Source: Trichococcus pasteurii (GTDB lineage Bacteria > Bacillota > Bacilli > Lactobacillales > Aerococcaceae). From it: a stretch of DNA of 64,000 bases. Position 1 is the first letter of the stretch; each line of letters opens with the position of its first letter. The stretch spans positions 62,001-126,000 of the forward strand of contig NZ_FONM01000007.1 of the NCBI RefSeq assembly GCF_900112935.1, given 5' to 3'. Of the stretch, positions 42,476 to 50,780 are shown piece by piece. The translations under genes and the position numbers were made by a program. The notes under the pieces are model-generated. The model was not told the DNA's origin, did no database searches, and saw nothing but the letters and a program-made list of their open reading frames with translations.

Positions 42476-42642
42476 GGTGATTTCCTCCTTATGCCTTGTT
42501 GGCTTAATCATAGCACGATAGCGCTTATAAATATTGGATGATGATCTGTGCAGAAGAAAAAATACAAAAAGCGATGGCTTATTTCCACATTTCGGATAAA
42601 ATAGAGTGATAATAACGTGGGAAAGGATGTGGAAAGCGGAAG

Positions 42643-43293
42643 ATGGCAAATTATCCATTCGACAAGGAGCGCAGCCTCCTGAAGACGGACGAATCGACCA
42701 GAATAACGATGCTGCTGCTGAATATATTTTTGATCGTGACTGGCGTATCTTTGGCGATCAGCTTCTACATCCTGGCCAATCTGGAAATCAACGAGGAACC
42801 TGTCGTATCCGACATCATCATCGTACCGGAAGGCGCGCCGGAGCGGGGCATCAAGGCATCCGAATTGCTGGATGAAGGCTATTCCGATTCCGGCAAGATC
42901 ATCGTCTCGCCGCTGCTTGTGGATGCCGAACTGATGTATCTGCAGCCATACGGCGAACTGGGGATGATGGATGATGACATACTCGCGGATTACCAGGCGA
43001 CCAGCACTTGGACCAATGCCCTTTACAGCATCGCGTTGATGGAGGAGAACGGCTACGACACAGCGATCGTTGTTTCGAGCGATTATCACATGAACCGGGT
43101 CAAATACAGCTTCGAGAAAGCGGCGGAGGGGAAGGACTTGACGTTCATCTACGTGTCCGCGGGCGGTCCGTATGGCTTGCCTTGGATCGAGACCCAGCTC
43201 GGCAGGAGATTGGCTCAGTATGAGATCTTTAAGACAGTCGGTTATTGGTTGGGGTTGTATAGTTTCATCGATATAGGGGAAGGCGGCTCCTGA
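42643..43293 (+). CDS. DUF218 (YdcF/SanA/ElyC-like) membrane protein
   Basis: This 216-residue protein has one N-terminal membrane segment (about residues 22-45) and an outside DUF218 domain: SDIIIVPEGAPERGIKA, a TWTNALYSI helix and VVSSDYHMNRVKYSF (about residues 143-157), the conserved Ser-Asp-x-H-x-x-R block. The family includes ElyC and SanA, linked to envelope integrity and lipid-carrier use. The usual early GG(A/G) motif is replaced by PEGAPERG, within normal variation. It is followed by palindrome array D. The precise reaction is unknown. Confidence 0.82.
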   Translation: MANYPFDKERSLLKTDESTRITMLLLNIFLIVTGVSLAISFYILANLEINEEPVVSDIIIVPEGAPERGIKASELLDEGYSDSGKIIVSPLLVDAELMYLQPYGELGMMDDDILADYQATSTWTNALYSIALMEENGYDTAIVVSSDYHMNRVKYSFEKAAEGKDLTFIYVSAGGPYGLPWIETQLGRRLAQYEIFKTVGYWLGLYSFIDIGEGGS

Positions 43294-43344
43294 ATGGGGA
43301 GCGCGCCTTTTTTAGATTGTTCGAGTGTAGGTTCAACCGCTCAG

Positions 43345-43475
43345 CTCCGGCGAGGCAGGTCTCATCGGAGGACAGCGCCTGATCGCCTCCGCTTCTCCGG
43401 CGAGGCAGGTCTCATCGGAGAACAGCGCCTGATCGCCTCCCGCTCCTCCGGCGAGGCAATCGTTCCCCGGAGCTG
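43345..43475. repeat. CTCCGGCGA palindrome array D (three units)
   Basis: Units start at 43345, 43395 and 43446 (50 and 51 bp). Here the spacers are also nearly identical (CAGCGCCTGATCGCCTCC), so the array looks freshly duplicated as a whole 50-bp unit. Left arm CTCCGGCGAGG, right arm TCATCGGAG. The rest of the 43294-43659 gap contains no gene. Confidence 0.85.
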
Positions 43476-43659
43476 GTGAGCCCCGGACTTTTTCGTTGGT
43501 TCACTGAGGATTTCGCAGATGCAAACACTATCGAAATGCCTACAAATCCGCACTCGTGTATACGTTTGCAAGAACATCCTTCGTTTTTGCAATCTTGACG
43601 GTTATTCTTAGAAGAAACGCCGCTATGGTGCTATACTTTTTGGTATAGGAGGTGCGGAA

Positions 43660-44889
43660 ATGCTCGTGGAAATTGTGATGGAGAACTTTTTTTCCTTTAA
43701 AGATGAGGCTACTTTTTCGATGGTCGCCAGCCCAATCGCTGAACACCCTGAGTCCGTCTATGGCAAGGACAATATCGCCGTGACGAAATTGGCGACGATC
43801 TATGGGGCGAACGCCAGCGGGAAAAGCAATTTGCTGAAGGCCATGAAGATGATCCAGGAAGGCGTACTGCTGCAGAATTATACATCCACAGAATGGTTGG
43901 GCCACATCGAACCGTTCCATCTGGATGCGCGGACCGAGAAAAAGGACACAATGTTGGAAGCCAGTTTCCTTTTGGCCGGGAGGCTTTATCGCTATGGTTT
44001 TTTCGTCAATCGCAAACGGGTGACCGAGGAATTCCTTTATCTGGAGGGCGAAGCGCAGAAGGATCTGTTTTTCCGGAATGAGACAGGCAAAATCGTCGGT
44101 GGGGAATGGGCCGAACTTTTCAACCACATCATTTTGGATGATACACGTTTGGCCTTGTCATCCTTGCTTTCAGCACCTGAATCAGCCGAACATCCGGAGC
44201 TGAAACTGTTTCTCGAGTGGTTCACGGAGATGCGCATCATCCTGGATACGTCGAAAATCGGGCTGACTATTTCGATGGCGAAGATGCATCTGTCCAAATA
44301 CAAACATAACCTCTTGGCCTTGATCCGCGTTGCCGATCCGTCCATCCAGGACATCGTTGTCCATGAACTTGGCAACCCGCGCAACGGCCGGTCGGAACTG
44401 GCATTTTTCGTCGTCAAGACCCGGCGCAACGAACAGGGGGAGTCGGAGCCGCATTGCGAAAATTTCCGTTTCCAGGATACGGAATCGGCCGGCACCGTCA
44501 AATTGTTGGCATTGGCCGGTCCGATCATTGAGGCGCTCGAAAAGGGTGGCCTGTTGATGGTCGACGAGATGGACACGCAATTCCACACCTTGATGACGCG
44601 CTATGTGCTGGAACTTTTTTCCGGGCCTGTCAACGATAAAGGCGCGCAGATGATCTATTCGACGCACGACATCACGAATCTGTCCAGCAGCCTTTTCCGG
44701 CGGGACCAGGTCTGGTTCGTGGAAAAGGACAGCTACAGCGCCAGCCACCTGACTTCCTTGGTGGAATATCGTTTTGATGACGAGGAAAGGAAGAACAGTT
44801 TTGAATTTTACCGCAACTACCTGAACGGCAAATACGGGGCGATCCCGTTCCCGCGGCCGTTGGATTGGTGGGTCGACAATGGAAAATAG
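43660..44889 (+). CDS. AbiLi/RloA-type AAA ATPase of a phage-defence pair
   Basis: The 409-residue ATPase has the ABC/SMC-like head: Walker A GANASGKSN (about residues 49-57), an ABC-signature-like region around FRFQDTESAGTVKLLAL (seen as ESAGTVKLLAL), Walker B LLMVDEMDTQFH (about 304-315) and the H-loop YSTHD. The early NFFSFKDEATFSM motif is typical of OLD-like/RloA ATPases. Together with the following RloB protein it forms the AbiL-type abortive-infection system, in which the ATPase holds or activates a nuclease partner on phage infection. AGGAGG lies 7 nt before the ATG. It overlaps rloB by 11 nt. Confidence 0.9.
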   Translation: MLVEIVMENFFSFKDEATFSMVASPIAEHPESVYGKDNIAVTKLATIYGANASGKSNLLKAMKMIQEGVLLQNYTSTEWLGHIEPFHLDARTEKKDTMLEASFLLAGRLYRYGFFVNRKRVTEEFLYLEGEAQKDLFFRNETGKIVGGEWAELFNHIILDDTRLALSSLLSAPESAEHPELKLFLEWFTEMRIILDTSKIGLTISMAKMHLSKYKHNLLALIRVADPSIQDIVVHELGNPRNGRSELAFFVVKTRRNEQGESEPHCENFRFQDTESAGTVKLLALAGPIIEALEKGGLLMVDEMDTQFHTLMTRYVLELFSGPVNDKGAQMIYSTHDITNLSSSLFRRDQVWFVEKDSYSASHLTSLVEYRFDDEERKNSFEFYRNYLNGKYGAIPFPRPLDWWVDNGK

Positions 44890-45493
44890 AAGAAGGGAAC
44901 ACAAGAAAAAATTCGAACGGCCGGTCGGAACGAAACGGCCGGAAAAAACTTTCCTGATCCTTTGCGAAGGCACCAAGACCGAGCCGAACTACTTCCGCAG
45001 TTTTCACGTCATTTCGGCGCAGGTCGAAATCGTCGGGACGGCGATGAATACGATGTCCTTGGTCAACTATGCGCGCGAAGTCGTCGATACCCGGCCGGAT
45101 GAATACGATGAAATTTGGCTGGTGTTCGACAAGGATTCCTTCGATCGCGACATCTTCAATGAAGCCGTCTTTTTCTGCGAAACTCATTACCGTCAAGGTT
45201 TCCGCGCCGCCTACAGCAACGAAGCTTTCGAAATCTGGTATCTGCTGCATTTCGAGCTGATCAAAAAATCGATCTCGCGCTTCCATTACCCCGACATGCT
45301 GTCGAAACGGCTGGGCTTTTTCTACAAAAAAAATCATCCGCACATGTATAACGTACTATTATCAAGGCAGCCGGCCGCCATCCAGAACGCCAAGACACTC
45401 TACAGTCAGCGCTCACCGTCGCCAGCGCGGGACAACCCGTCCACGACCGTCTTCATGCTGGTCGAGGAACTGAACAAACATCTGCGAAAATAA
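44879..45493 (+). CDS. rloB: RloB/AbiLii-like Toprim-type effector
   Basis: This 204-residue RloB-domain protein has a Toprim-like active-site set: LILCEGTKTEPNYF (Glu, about residue 24), VFDKDSFD (Asp-x-Asp, about 82) and SNEAFEIWYLLHF (about 111). It is expected to be the toxic nuclease-like effector activated by the upstream ATPase. The basic N-terminus (ENRRREHKKKFERP) is common in the family. Translation is coupled to the ATPase gene by the 11-nt overlap. No other defence or phage genes adjoin. The nuclease role is known only by analogy with the related AbiL and PARIS systems. Confidence 0.9.
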   Translation: MENRRREHKKKFERPVGTKRPEKTFLILCEGTKTEPNYFRSFHVISAQVEIVGTAMNTMSLVNYAREVVDTRPDEYDEIWLVFDKDSFDRDIFNEAVFFCETHYRQGFRAAYSNEAFEIWYLLHFELIKKSISRFHYPDMLSKRLGFFYKKNHPHMYNVLLSRQPAAIQNAKTLYSQRSPSPARDNPSTTVFMLVEELNKHLRK

Positions 45494-45607
45494 TTTAAAA
45501 AATTTTAAAAATAAAAAAAGCTGGCGCGAATTATTGCGGATAATACCAGTGTAGGTCTTATCAAGCAGCAAAGGCCACTCAACAAGACGAGAAGGGATCG
45601 ATTGCAT

Positions 45608-45862
45608 ATGTTCATGACACCGGTATTGGGGATGGATTTCACAGAGGACAAGAAAGGGATCGTCATTCATTTTGTTGAAGACGACGCAGTGGCGGAGGAG
45701 TATCTGTTCGAGACAACGGGTGAGGCGGCCGCGTTTTTCAGAAGCTGCCAAAACTTGTGCGATGAGGTCAAGGAGGAGCCGCTTGAGGTGCAATATGCCA
45801 TCATCAGAGAGTTCTTGGATCTGGATATCGGCGAATTCAACTACGAACGCGCTTATTATTGA
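45608..45862 (+). CDS. Small acidic protein of unknown function
   Basis: This 84-residue soluble protein begins MFMTPVLGMDFTEDKKG and ends in FNYERAYY; it is acidic and predicted alpha/beta. I recognise no family. ATG at 45608 follows GAAGGGA by about 10 nt; a TTG at 45602 is also possible. It has its own upstream AT-rich region (45494-45560) and a strong terminator immediately downstream, so it is a single-gene transcript rather than a third member of the RloA/RloB operon. Confidence 0.7.
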   Translation: MFMTPVLGMDFTEDKKGIVIHFVEDDAVAEEYLFETTGEAAAFFRSCQNLCDEVKEEPLEVQYAIIREFLDLDIGEFNYERAYY

Positions 45863-45872
45863 TGGAAAACGC

Positions 45873-45916
45873 AAAAGAAGGCCAGCCCCGGTATGATTCG
45901 GGGTTGGCCTTCTTTT
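45873..45916. terminator. Strong terminator after the small acidic gene
   Basis: AAAAGAAGGCCAGCCCCG/CGGGGTTGGCCTTCTTTT forms an 18-bp stem with one wobble and T-tract. Confidence 0.9.
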
Positions 45917-45939
45917 GTAGCTTCGGAATCGACGCGCAG

Positions 45940-46072
45940 CTCCGGCGAGAGTCCTGTTCGCCGGAGGATACCGGTAATAATCGGCCTCACCTACGGCGAA
46001 GCCGGCCTCGTCGGAGCAGGGAATCAAAAATGTGGTCTGAACTCCGGTGAAGCCTGCGTTAACCGGAGCAGA
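45940..46072. repeat. CTCCGGCGA palindrome array E (three units)
   Basis: Units start at 45940, 45991 and 46042, exactly 51 bp apart. It lies between the convergent small acidic gene and the amidase gene. Confidence 0.85.
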
Positions 46073-46153
46073 GAGTGTAATACAGCTTCAAAGGAATCAG
46101 CACCAGCAACAGGGGGCCGGGTGCTCTGCTTTTATTGGGGTTTCCGGTATCGT

Positions 46154-46864
46154 TCAGTATTGGCGTACCTTCAATTGTTGGCCAATCAAAATCAGGTCGC
46201 CCGACAGCTGATTCAACTGTTTTAGTGTTGCCGGGGTCGTGCCGTACTTGCGCGACAGCGCCCAGAGCGTGTCGCCTTTGACGACGCGGTGCAGCAGGAA
46301 CGTGCCGGGCGCGCTCGCAAGGGGTGGCAGCGAGGACAGACCGGCTTCGATGTCCTGGCGGAACCGGGCTTGCGAGATCCCCCAGATCGCGAGGTAGCCG
46401 TCCGGATCGGTATGGTCAGTTCCGCCGACATTTTTTGAAACCCAGGAATGTGTTTTGATGCCTCTGTCCTGCACGCTCGCACCGCTGTTGAGCGTGCAGG
46501 GGATGCCGGCTTCCAGCGCCAGTTTCTGCAGCAACCAGACATAGGCTTTGTAGTCCTGTTCAAAAATGGGGCGGCTGTTCGTCCGCGCCAGCTCGACTTG
46601 GGCATAGGCATAACCGTTCGCTTTCGGGCCGACACCCCATTGGACTTTGCCGGTGTTGGCGATCTGGATTATTTTCCCGCCTCCGCCGACCCAATGGGAA
46701 ACGAAGGCGTTTTGCCAGTTGCGCTGCATGTAGCTGACTTCGTTCTCGAGGCTGTTTTTGCCGACATTGTTCGGGTTGCCGGATTCGTGGGCGATGATCA
46801 GGTTGGCTGCGGTGAGTTGATTCTGATAGATGGAAAAAATCCGTTTTTCGATTGTGTGGTTCAT
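46154..46864 (-). CDS. N-acetylmuramoyl-L-alanine amidase (Amidase_2) with LysM
   Basis: This 236-residue protein has an Amidase_2/PGRP-like domain (about residues 1-165): ANLIIAHESGNPNN (zinc His), AFVSHWVGGGG, GVGPKANGYAYAQVELAR and GIKTHSWVSKNVGGTDHTDP (seen as VGGTDHTDP, second zinc site), then a C-terminal LysM (LHRVVKGDTLWALSRKYG, about 190-232). There is no signal peptide, so it resembles phage-type or competence-type lysins released by another route. AAGGAGG precedes it; the second of two adjacent ATG codons gives the better spacing. It is the last gene of a minus-strand set with DUF2922, DUF1659 and a sigma factor, though a 370-nt gap separates it. Confidence 0.9.
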   Translation of the reverse strand: MNHTIEKRIFSIYQNQLTAANLIIAHESGNPNNVGKNSLENEVSYMQRNWQNAFVSHWVGGGGKIIQIANTGKVQWGVGPKANGYAYAQVELARTNSRPIFEQDYKAYVWLLQKLALEAGIPCTLNSGASVQDRGIKTHSWVSKNVGGTDHTDPDGYLAIWGISQARFRQDIEAGLSSLPPLASAPGTFLLHRVVKGDTLWALSRKYGTTPATLKQLNQLSGDLILIGQQLKVRQY

Positions 46865-47106
46865 CATGTTCCTCCTTGTGGTTGTTCTTGCTGTAGACTC
46901 TTGTGGCCGATGGGAAATCAAAAAGGGTGCCTCTGAATGAGACACCCCTGGGCGTTGTTGATGAATACTTAAGCTGTTCAGCAGTCCAAGCGGCTTGTAC
47001 TGCTTTTCTGATATAACTAGGTAAATATAAAATTTTTTAAGTTCAAAAGTACATCACCGTAGGTGTTCCACAGGATTGCAAAATGTTTCATGCATCCAAT
47101 GTAGAT

Positions 47107-47236
47107 GGCTAGCTTCACGGGTTAGCCCTTCGGAAATTAGATAAATCTGACCCATTGCGCTCTGCGATGCTCATTCAGGGCCAGATTTCCTAAATTTCTT
47201 TCAGGGCTGAACGAACCCGTTCAGCTTTTCTTATTT
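47107..47236 (-). ncRNA. Self-complementary 3'-UTR element, copy 2
   Basis: About 80% identical to copy 1 and placed the same way: on the minus strand it begins at the stop codon of the DUF2922 gene (TAA AAATAA GAAAAGC). Pairing is ACGGGTT/AACCCGT, AGCCCT/AGGGCT, GAAATT/AATTTC and inner AAATCTGGCCC/GGGTCAGATTT, around AGCATCGCAGAGCGCAAT. The inner stem differs from copy 1 by compensatory changes. The remaining gap 46865-47106 contains nothing I can name. Confidence 0.55.
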
Positions 47237-47476
47237 TTATTCGGCTTCGGCGATCAGGTCAGTGATGGTGCGTTCCACGTAGCGGGCGCTGTTGACTGCC
47301 GTGAATGGGTTGATGCCTTTCACTTCGAACGCGTTCAGGCCGATGATGGCGTCCATTGCCGGTTGCAGTTCAGCCGATGTCAAGCCGCTTTTCGGGTTCT
47401 TGACACTCAAGTTGCGGGTTTTTCCGTCGGCCGTCAAAAATTTCAATTCCAAGGTTACAGTTGTCGTCATGTTCAT
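47237..47476 (-). CDS. DUF2922 family protein
   Basis: This 79-residue protein matches DUF2922 in length and pattern: VTLELKFLTADGKTRNLSVKNP, then LTSAELQPAMDAIIGLNAFEVKG and an EERTI-like VERTITDLI end (short motifs only: DGKTRNLSV, VERTITDLI). The function is unknown. DUF2922 genes in Firmicutes nearly always sit next to a DUF1659 gene, as here (51 nt upstream). GGAGG precedes the ATG. Its stop codon is the first base triplet of the structured element copy 2. Confidence 0.88.
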   Translation of the reverse strand: MNMTTTVTLELKFLTADGKTRNLSVKNPKSGLTSAELQPAMDAIIGLNAFEVKGINPFTAVNSARYVERTITDLIAEAE

Positions 47477-47527
47477 TTCCTCCTAGATGTCTGATGGGTA
47501 GGGATTAAAAAGCTGCTTTCGGTTGGC

Positions 47528-47734
47528 TTAGGCGATGGAGTAGCGGTTCTTTTCGACAACAACTGCGTAGGCTGCAGGCAGGTCGACGAGACCGGATACG
47601 GCTGATTGGAAGGATTGGACCTGTTCAGCTGTGACGCCTGGTTTCAGGTTCGCGAATGACTGTTTGACTTCCTTCTCGTTTGCAAAATCATTGAAATAAA
47701 GTTCGATGTTTCCTTCTTCGTATTGTTTCACCAT
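47528..47734 (-). CDS. DUF1659 family protein
   Basis: This 68-residue protein is of the DUF1659 type (YEEGNIELYFNDF, YAVVVEKNRYSIA), with the predicted alpha/beta pattern similar to its DUF2922 neighbour; the two are likely distant relatives or partners. Function unknown. GGAGGAATGCC precedes the ATG. It is encoded between the sigma factor gene (91 nt upstream) and the DUF2922 gene, suggesting they belong to one regulon. Confidence 0.88.
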   Translation of the reverse strand: MVKQYEEGNIELYFNDFANEKEVKQSFANLKPGVTAEQVQSFQSAVSGLVDLPAAYAVVVEKNRYSIA

Positions 47735-47825
47735 TTGGCATTCCTCCGTTTTCTTTTCTTGTAAGTGTCATGACTGCCTACACCTATAACGACGAAGGCG
47801 GACAGGCAATGTGTAACCCCGTCTG

Positions 47826-48365
47826 TCAGGACTTCAAAAAAGGGCTGGCTTTGGTTTGGATCTGCCGTCTTCTTTTGTAGATCGTTTTGCGCGAGATGCG
47901 TTGTTTTTTGGCGATTTCGGTGATGTTCAGTCCTTCCAGCGCATCCCGCAGATAGGCATTCTCCTCAGCGGTCAGACAGGCGCAAAGGCGTTGCAGCAGA
48001 TCAGCCTGCTCCAGTCGGTCTTCATGGGAATAAGCATGGGGGATTTCCTCCAGCTCCTCGTCGGAAAGGTAGGCTTCGCGGCTTTCTTTTTTGCGGTCTT
48101 TGCGGATTTGGTCCAGGAAAGTCCAGTGAATTTTTTGTTTGGCATAGCTGACGAACAGAAAGCTGTTCTCGGTTGCGAGCGCGTCCTTCTGGCAAGTTTC
48201 GTAAGTGTCAAAAAGGGTGATCAGGCCTAATTGGTAGAAGTCGTCGTAGTCGTTGTGGTCCGGATACCGATTGATTTTTTTCAGACAATGATGGATGACG
48301 CCCGCGTACAGGTCGCTCAGTTGTGTGGCGGCTTCATCGGTGCAGATTCTTTTTTTGATATTCAT
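47826..48365 (-). CDS. Small sigma-70 family factor (SigH/ComX-like)
   Basis: This 179-residue protein contains a sigma region 2 (DDFYQLGLITLFDTYE, with FVSYAKQKIHWTFLDQIRK as the -10 recognition helix area, about residues 38-95) and a region 4 helix-turn-helix (LTAEENAYLRDALEGLNITEIAKKQRISRKTIYKRR; short motif ISRKTIYKRR) at about 130-170. Regions 1 and 3 are absent, as in SigH, ComX and ECF-like alternatives. GGAGG lies 8 nt before the ATG. It is divergent from a ComK-like gene and upstream of DUF1659/DUF2922 genes; in related bacteria such sigma factors control competence genes. No anti-sigma gene is adjacent. Confidence 0.85.
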   Translation of the reverse strand: MNIKKRICTDEAATQLSDLYAGVIHHCLKKINRYPDHNDYDDFYQLGLITLFDTYETCQKDALATENSFLFVSYAKQKIHWTFLDQIRKDRKKESREAYLSDEELEEIPHAYSHEDRLEQADLLQRLCACLTAEENAYLRDALEGLNITEIAKKQRISRKTIYKRRRQIQTKASPFLKS

Positions 48366-48566
48366 GGTTTTGCCTCCGTAAGGTAGTGGATGGCGTGATG
48401 CAGGGGATGAACCCTGTGCATGCTCATCACGGCCTCGGCAAGCTTGCTGATGCCCATATTAGCGGTCCGGGGCCGGTAGGGTCAAAACGGCAAATGCGGC
48501 AAAAAACCTGACAAAAATGAAGCCAATCGCATAGTTGCATGCAAATTTTCAGAATACGCGACAAAA

Positions 48567-48580
48567 TGTAAGCGTTTTAA
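48567..48580. promoter_or_regulatory. cre site upstream of the ComK-like gene
   Basis: TGTAAGCGTTTTAA matches the CcpA cre consensus TGWAANCGNTNWCA at 13 of 14 positions, 60 nt before the start codon. This suggests carbon-catabolite control of the gene. The rest of the 48366-48640 gap is promoter region for both divergent genes. Confidence 0.6.
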
Positions 48581-48640
48581 TATCATTCGGATGCAAAGTA
48601 GTATATATTTTTAATAAACATTCCTAATTGGGGGGACTTT

Positions 48641-49687
48641 ATGGAAAATAAGACAAATAAACAATCGCGGAAAAGGGCAGAGCGGAAAGTGGACCATCAA
48701 ACTGTCGAAACACATATCAAGCCAATTGCCGGGCATTCCTCGGCAGATTTGCTTGCCGAGCATAGCCTAAACGATTTGAAGGCAACCAAAAATGTAGGCA
48801 AAACACTTGATCCGGAAATGTTGGATACGATCATTTCGCATCTGCGCACCTCGTTGGAGGCATCGTTTGCGCATAAAAGCCAGAAAAAAGAGGAGCCGGA
48901 ACCGTTTCAGGTGCTGCTTGATCCGGAGAGCATTCAGGCCTATTTGGAAAAAGCCTGGGATTTGGACCGTTTTGTGTTGGACAACAGTTTCCTCTACTTG
49001 CTTAGCTTGGATCCGCAGCTGCACCGGACCGATTTCCGTACGCTCATTTTTTTCAAGGACGGTCGCCTCATCAAGACGCGCGAAAGCAGCAACAACGTGA
49101 TGCGTTCGCTTTTTGAATTGATCGGGTTCAACTATGATTTCATTCGGGGGATTTCGACGCGGGTCAACGGAAAAGAGGGCCATTGCGTACCCTATATTTT
49201 CGGGAGGTACAGTTTTTTGCCGTTGAGCGGCCCGACCCGCAAGCAGAGTTCCTGGATCAATCTTTCCAAAGTGCAGCATTATCGGGCGCTGAAAGGCGAA
49301 AAGGGGGTGGAAGTCCATTGTGAGAATCAGCATGTTTTCCAGCTTCCGGTGCGCCCGCAATTTTTTGCCGAAAAGGTCAAACAAGCCGGCCAGACCATCC
49401 ATCGCCAAGAGCATTTCTTGCGCAACGTTTTAAAGAATTTCGATTATGTCGATGGAAGGAAAGAGGAGCGCGAGAACAATCTGTTGGGGAATGCTTTTCA
49501 TGCGCACACCGATCGCATTTCGCTGATTTCGATGGAGGATTATATCCGCATTTTCCAGTTTTCCTTTGCCGAAACGGCTTTGCGCCATCCTTCCCTGCGT
49601 GACAATCCGGTGACGGACGAAGCGCTGCACCTGTTGCGGGAAAACCTCTACGCCGATCTGCCGCACCTGCGGAATGCAGTGCGCTAA
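48641..49687 (+). CDS. ComK-like protein (possible competence regulator)
   Basis: The 348-residue protein has a basic N-terminus and, in the middle (about residues 180-255), a segment resembling ComK: YIFGRYSFLPLSGPTRKQSSW, INLSKVQHYRAL, VEVHCENQHVFQLPV and QTIHRQEHFLRNVL (short motifs: FLPLSGPTRK, INLSKVQHY). ComK of Bacillus (192 residues) activates DNA-uptake genes; this protein is nearly twice as long, with extra flanking regions of about 100 residues each that I do not recognise. GGGGGGA lies 6 nt before the ATG. It is divergent from a SigH/ComX-like sigma gene. The ComK assignment is by motif pattern and context and needs a profile search. Confidence 0.6.
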   Translation: MENKTNKQSRKRAERKVDHQTVETHIKPIAGHSSADLLAEHSLNDLKATKNVGKTLDPEMLDTIISHLRTSLEASFAHKSQKKEEPEPFQVLLDPESIQAYLEKAWDLDRFVLDNSFLYLLSLDPQLHRTDFRTLIFFKDGRLIKTRESSNNVMRSLFELIGFNYDFIRGISTRVNGKEGHCVPYIFGRYSFLPLSGPTRKQSSWINLSKVQHYRALKGEKGVEVHCENQHVFQLPVRPQFFAEKVKQAGQTIHRQEHFLRNVLKNFDYVDGRKEERENNLLGNAFHAHTDRISLISMEDYIRIFQFSFAETALRHPSLRDNPVTDEALHLLRENLYADLPHLRNAVR

Positions 49688-49804
49688 AAAACCGCAGAGG
49701 CTGCTGCTTTACCGGTGGCTGAAAAAGGCTATCATTTGTGATTCACGTGGAAGTATCTTAAAATGAATGCAAAGAACAAATCTTCAGTAACGGGAGGAAT
49801 CGAA

Positions 49805-50617
49805 ATGGACAAGAGAATCGAAGGTACTTTTGCTAACCAAGAAATGCTGATCGATGAAATCACGCATCTGATCAAATATGAAGGCTATGCACCGGAGCAA
49901 CTGCTGGTCATCACCCGCAACGGCAAAAGCAATTACATTACGGAAGAGACTGCGGTGCAGGTCATCATAACCGGTGAGGACCGCGAAGAAGATTCTTTAT
50001 GGGACAAAATCGTAAAATTCTTTACGGTTGATTTGGAGGAAGAAGAGGAAGAAGCGATTTTCGAACGCTACGGCATCGACGAGGACACGTACGAGCGCTT
50101 TGAGGATGCTTTGGATGATGGGGAATTGCTGCTGCTGATCGATGATGCGGCTCCGATCAACGATGAGCATGCCGAATTTTTGGTGCGCGATGGCATACTG
50201 CCTGACGAGAAAGTCGTCCCTGTCGCAGCTGCCACTGCCACGAAACCGGATTGGACCCCCGCCGACAGCGATGAAGCCGGTGATGTGCCGGCTCATTCCA
50301 TCGAAGCCGAGAAAAAACTGGAGGGCACCAAAGTTGCTGCTGCTTCGCCGACTCAGCCTGCTGATGTGACCGACGATATCACGGGACAACCGATCGAGGC
50401 GGAAACGGTAGCCGATCCTGCGATGGCGGAAGACAGTCACCATTTGCCTGAAATGCAGTTCGACAAAGATGATTCCTTGCCGGAACTGGACGAAGAGAAG
50501 GGACAGTTTTCCAAAGACCCATTCGGAGGCGATACGGTTGCTGCCGAAGCCGGTGAAGATGCGGAAGACATCGAGCCTGATTATGAAGAGACGGACAAAC
50601 CGAAACCGGCTCTGTGA
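49805..50617 (+). CDS. General-stress protein with YflT-like N-terminal domain
   Basis: This 270-residue acidic protein has an N-terminal domain of about 110 residues (KRIEGTFANQEMLIDEI, LLVITRNG, YERFEDALDDGELLLLID) like the YflT/general-stress-protein-17M family, and a disordered Ala/Asp/Glu/Pro-rich tail of about 160 residues ending in PDYEETDKPKPAL. The family is stress-induced in Bacillus; the molecular role is unknown. GGGAGG is 8 nt before the ATG at 49805; the upstream in-frame ATG at 49763 would bury this ribosome-binding site inside the gene. It stands alone between a ComK-like gene and recX. Confidence 0.8.
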   Translation: MDKRIEGTFANQEMLIDEITHLIKYEGYAPEQLLVITRNGKSNYITEETAVQVIITGEDREEDSLWDKIVKFFTVDLEEEEEEAIFERYGIDEDTYERFEDALDDGELLLLIDDAAPINDEHAEFLVRDGILPDEKVVPVAAATATKPDWTPADSDEAGDVPAHSIEAEKKLEGTKVAAASPTQPADVTDDITGQPIEAETVADPAMAEDSHHLPEMQFDKDDSLPELDEEKGQFSKDPFGGDTVAAEAGEDAEDIEPDYEETDKPKPAL

Positions 50618-50622
50618 TTGAT

Positions 50623-50669
50623 AGAAACACCAAGAGCTGCCTCATTTTGAGGCAGCTCTTGGTGTTTCT
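50623..50669. terminator. Perfect 22-bp inverted repeat, terminator-like
   Basis: AGAAACACCAAGAGCTGCCTCA (left arm 50623-50644) pairs perfectly with the right arm 50648-50669 around TTT. It follows the stress-protein gene directly, but there is no T-run after it (GGCGGGC follows), so termination would rely on the strong stem alone. Confidence 0.55.
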
Positions 50670-50780
50670 GGCGGGCGGAAGCCATCACCAACTCATAGAA
50701 ACGATTTCGAACATACGTTTTGTCCGTTTTGATTTTTGCGTGTATAATGACAAGTGAGATTCGCCGAAAGGATGTAGAAC

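Noticed and set aside
31677..46072. The palindrome arrays as CRISPR arrays
   Set aside because: Only three units each, repeats are not identical, spacers are about 20 bp and partly similar between arrays, and no cas genes are present.
46154..46864. Prophage remnant around the LysM amidase
   Set aside because: No holin, tail, portal or integrase genes adjoin; neighbours are a sigma factor and DUF1659/DUF2922 genes.
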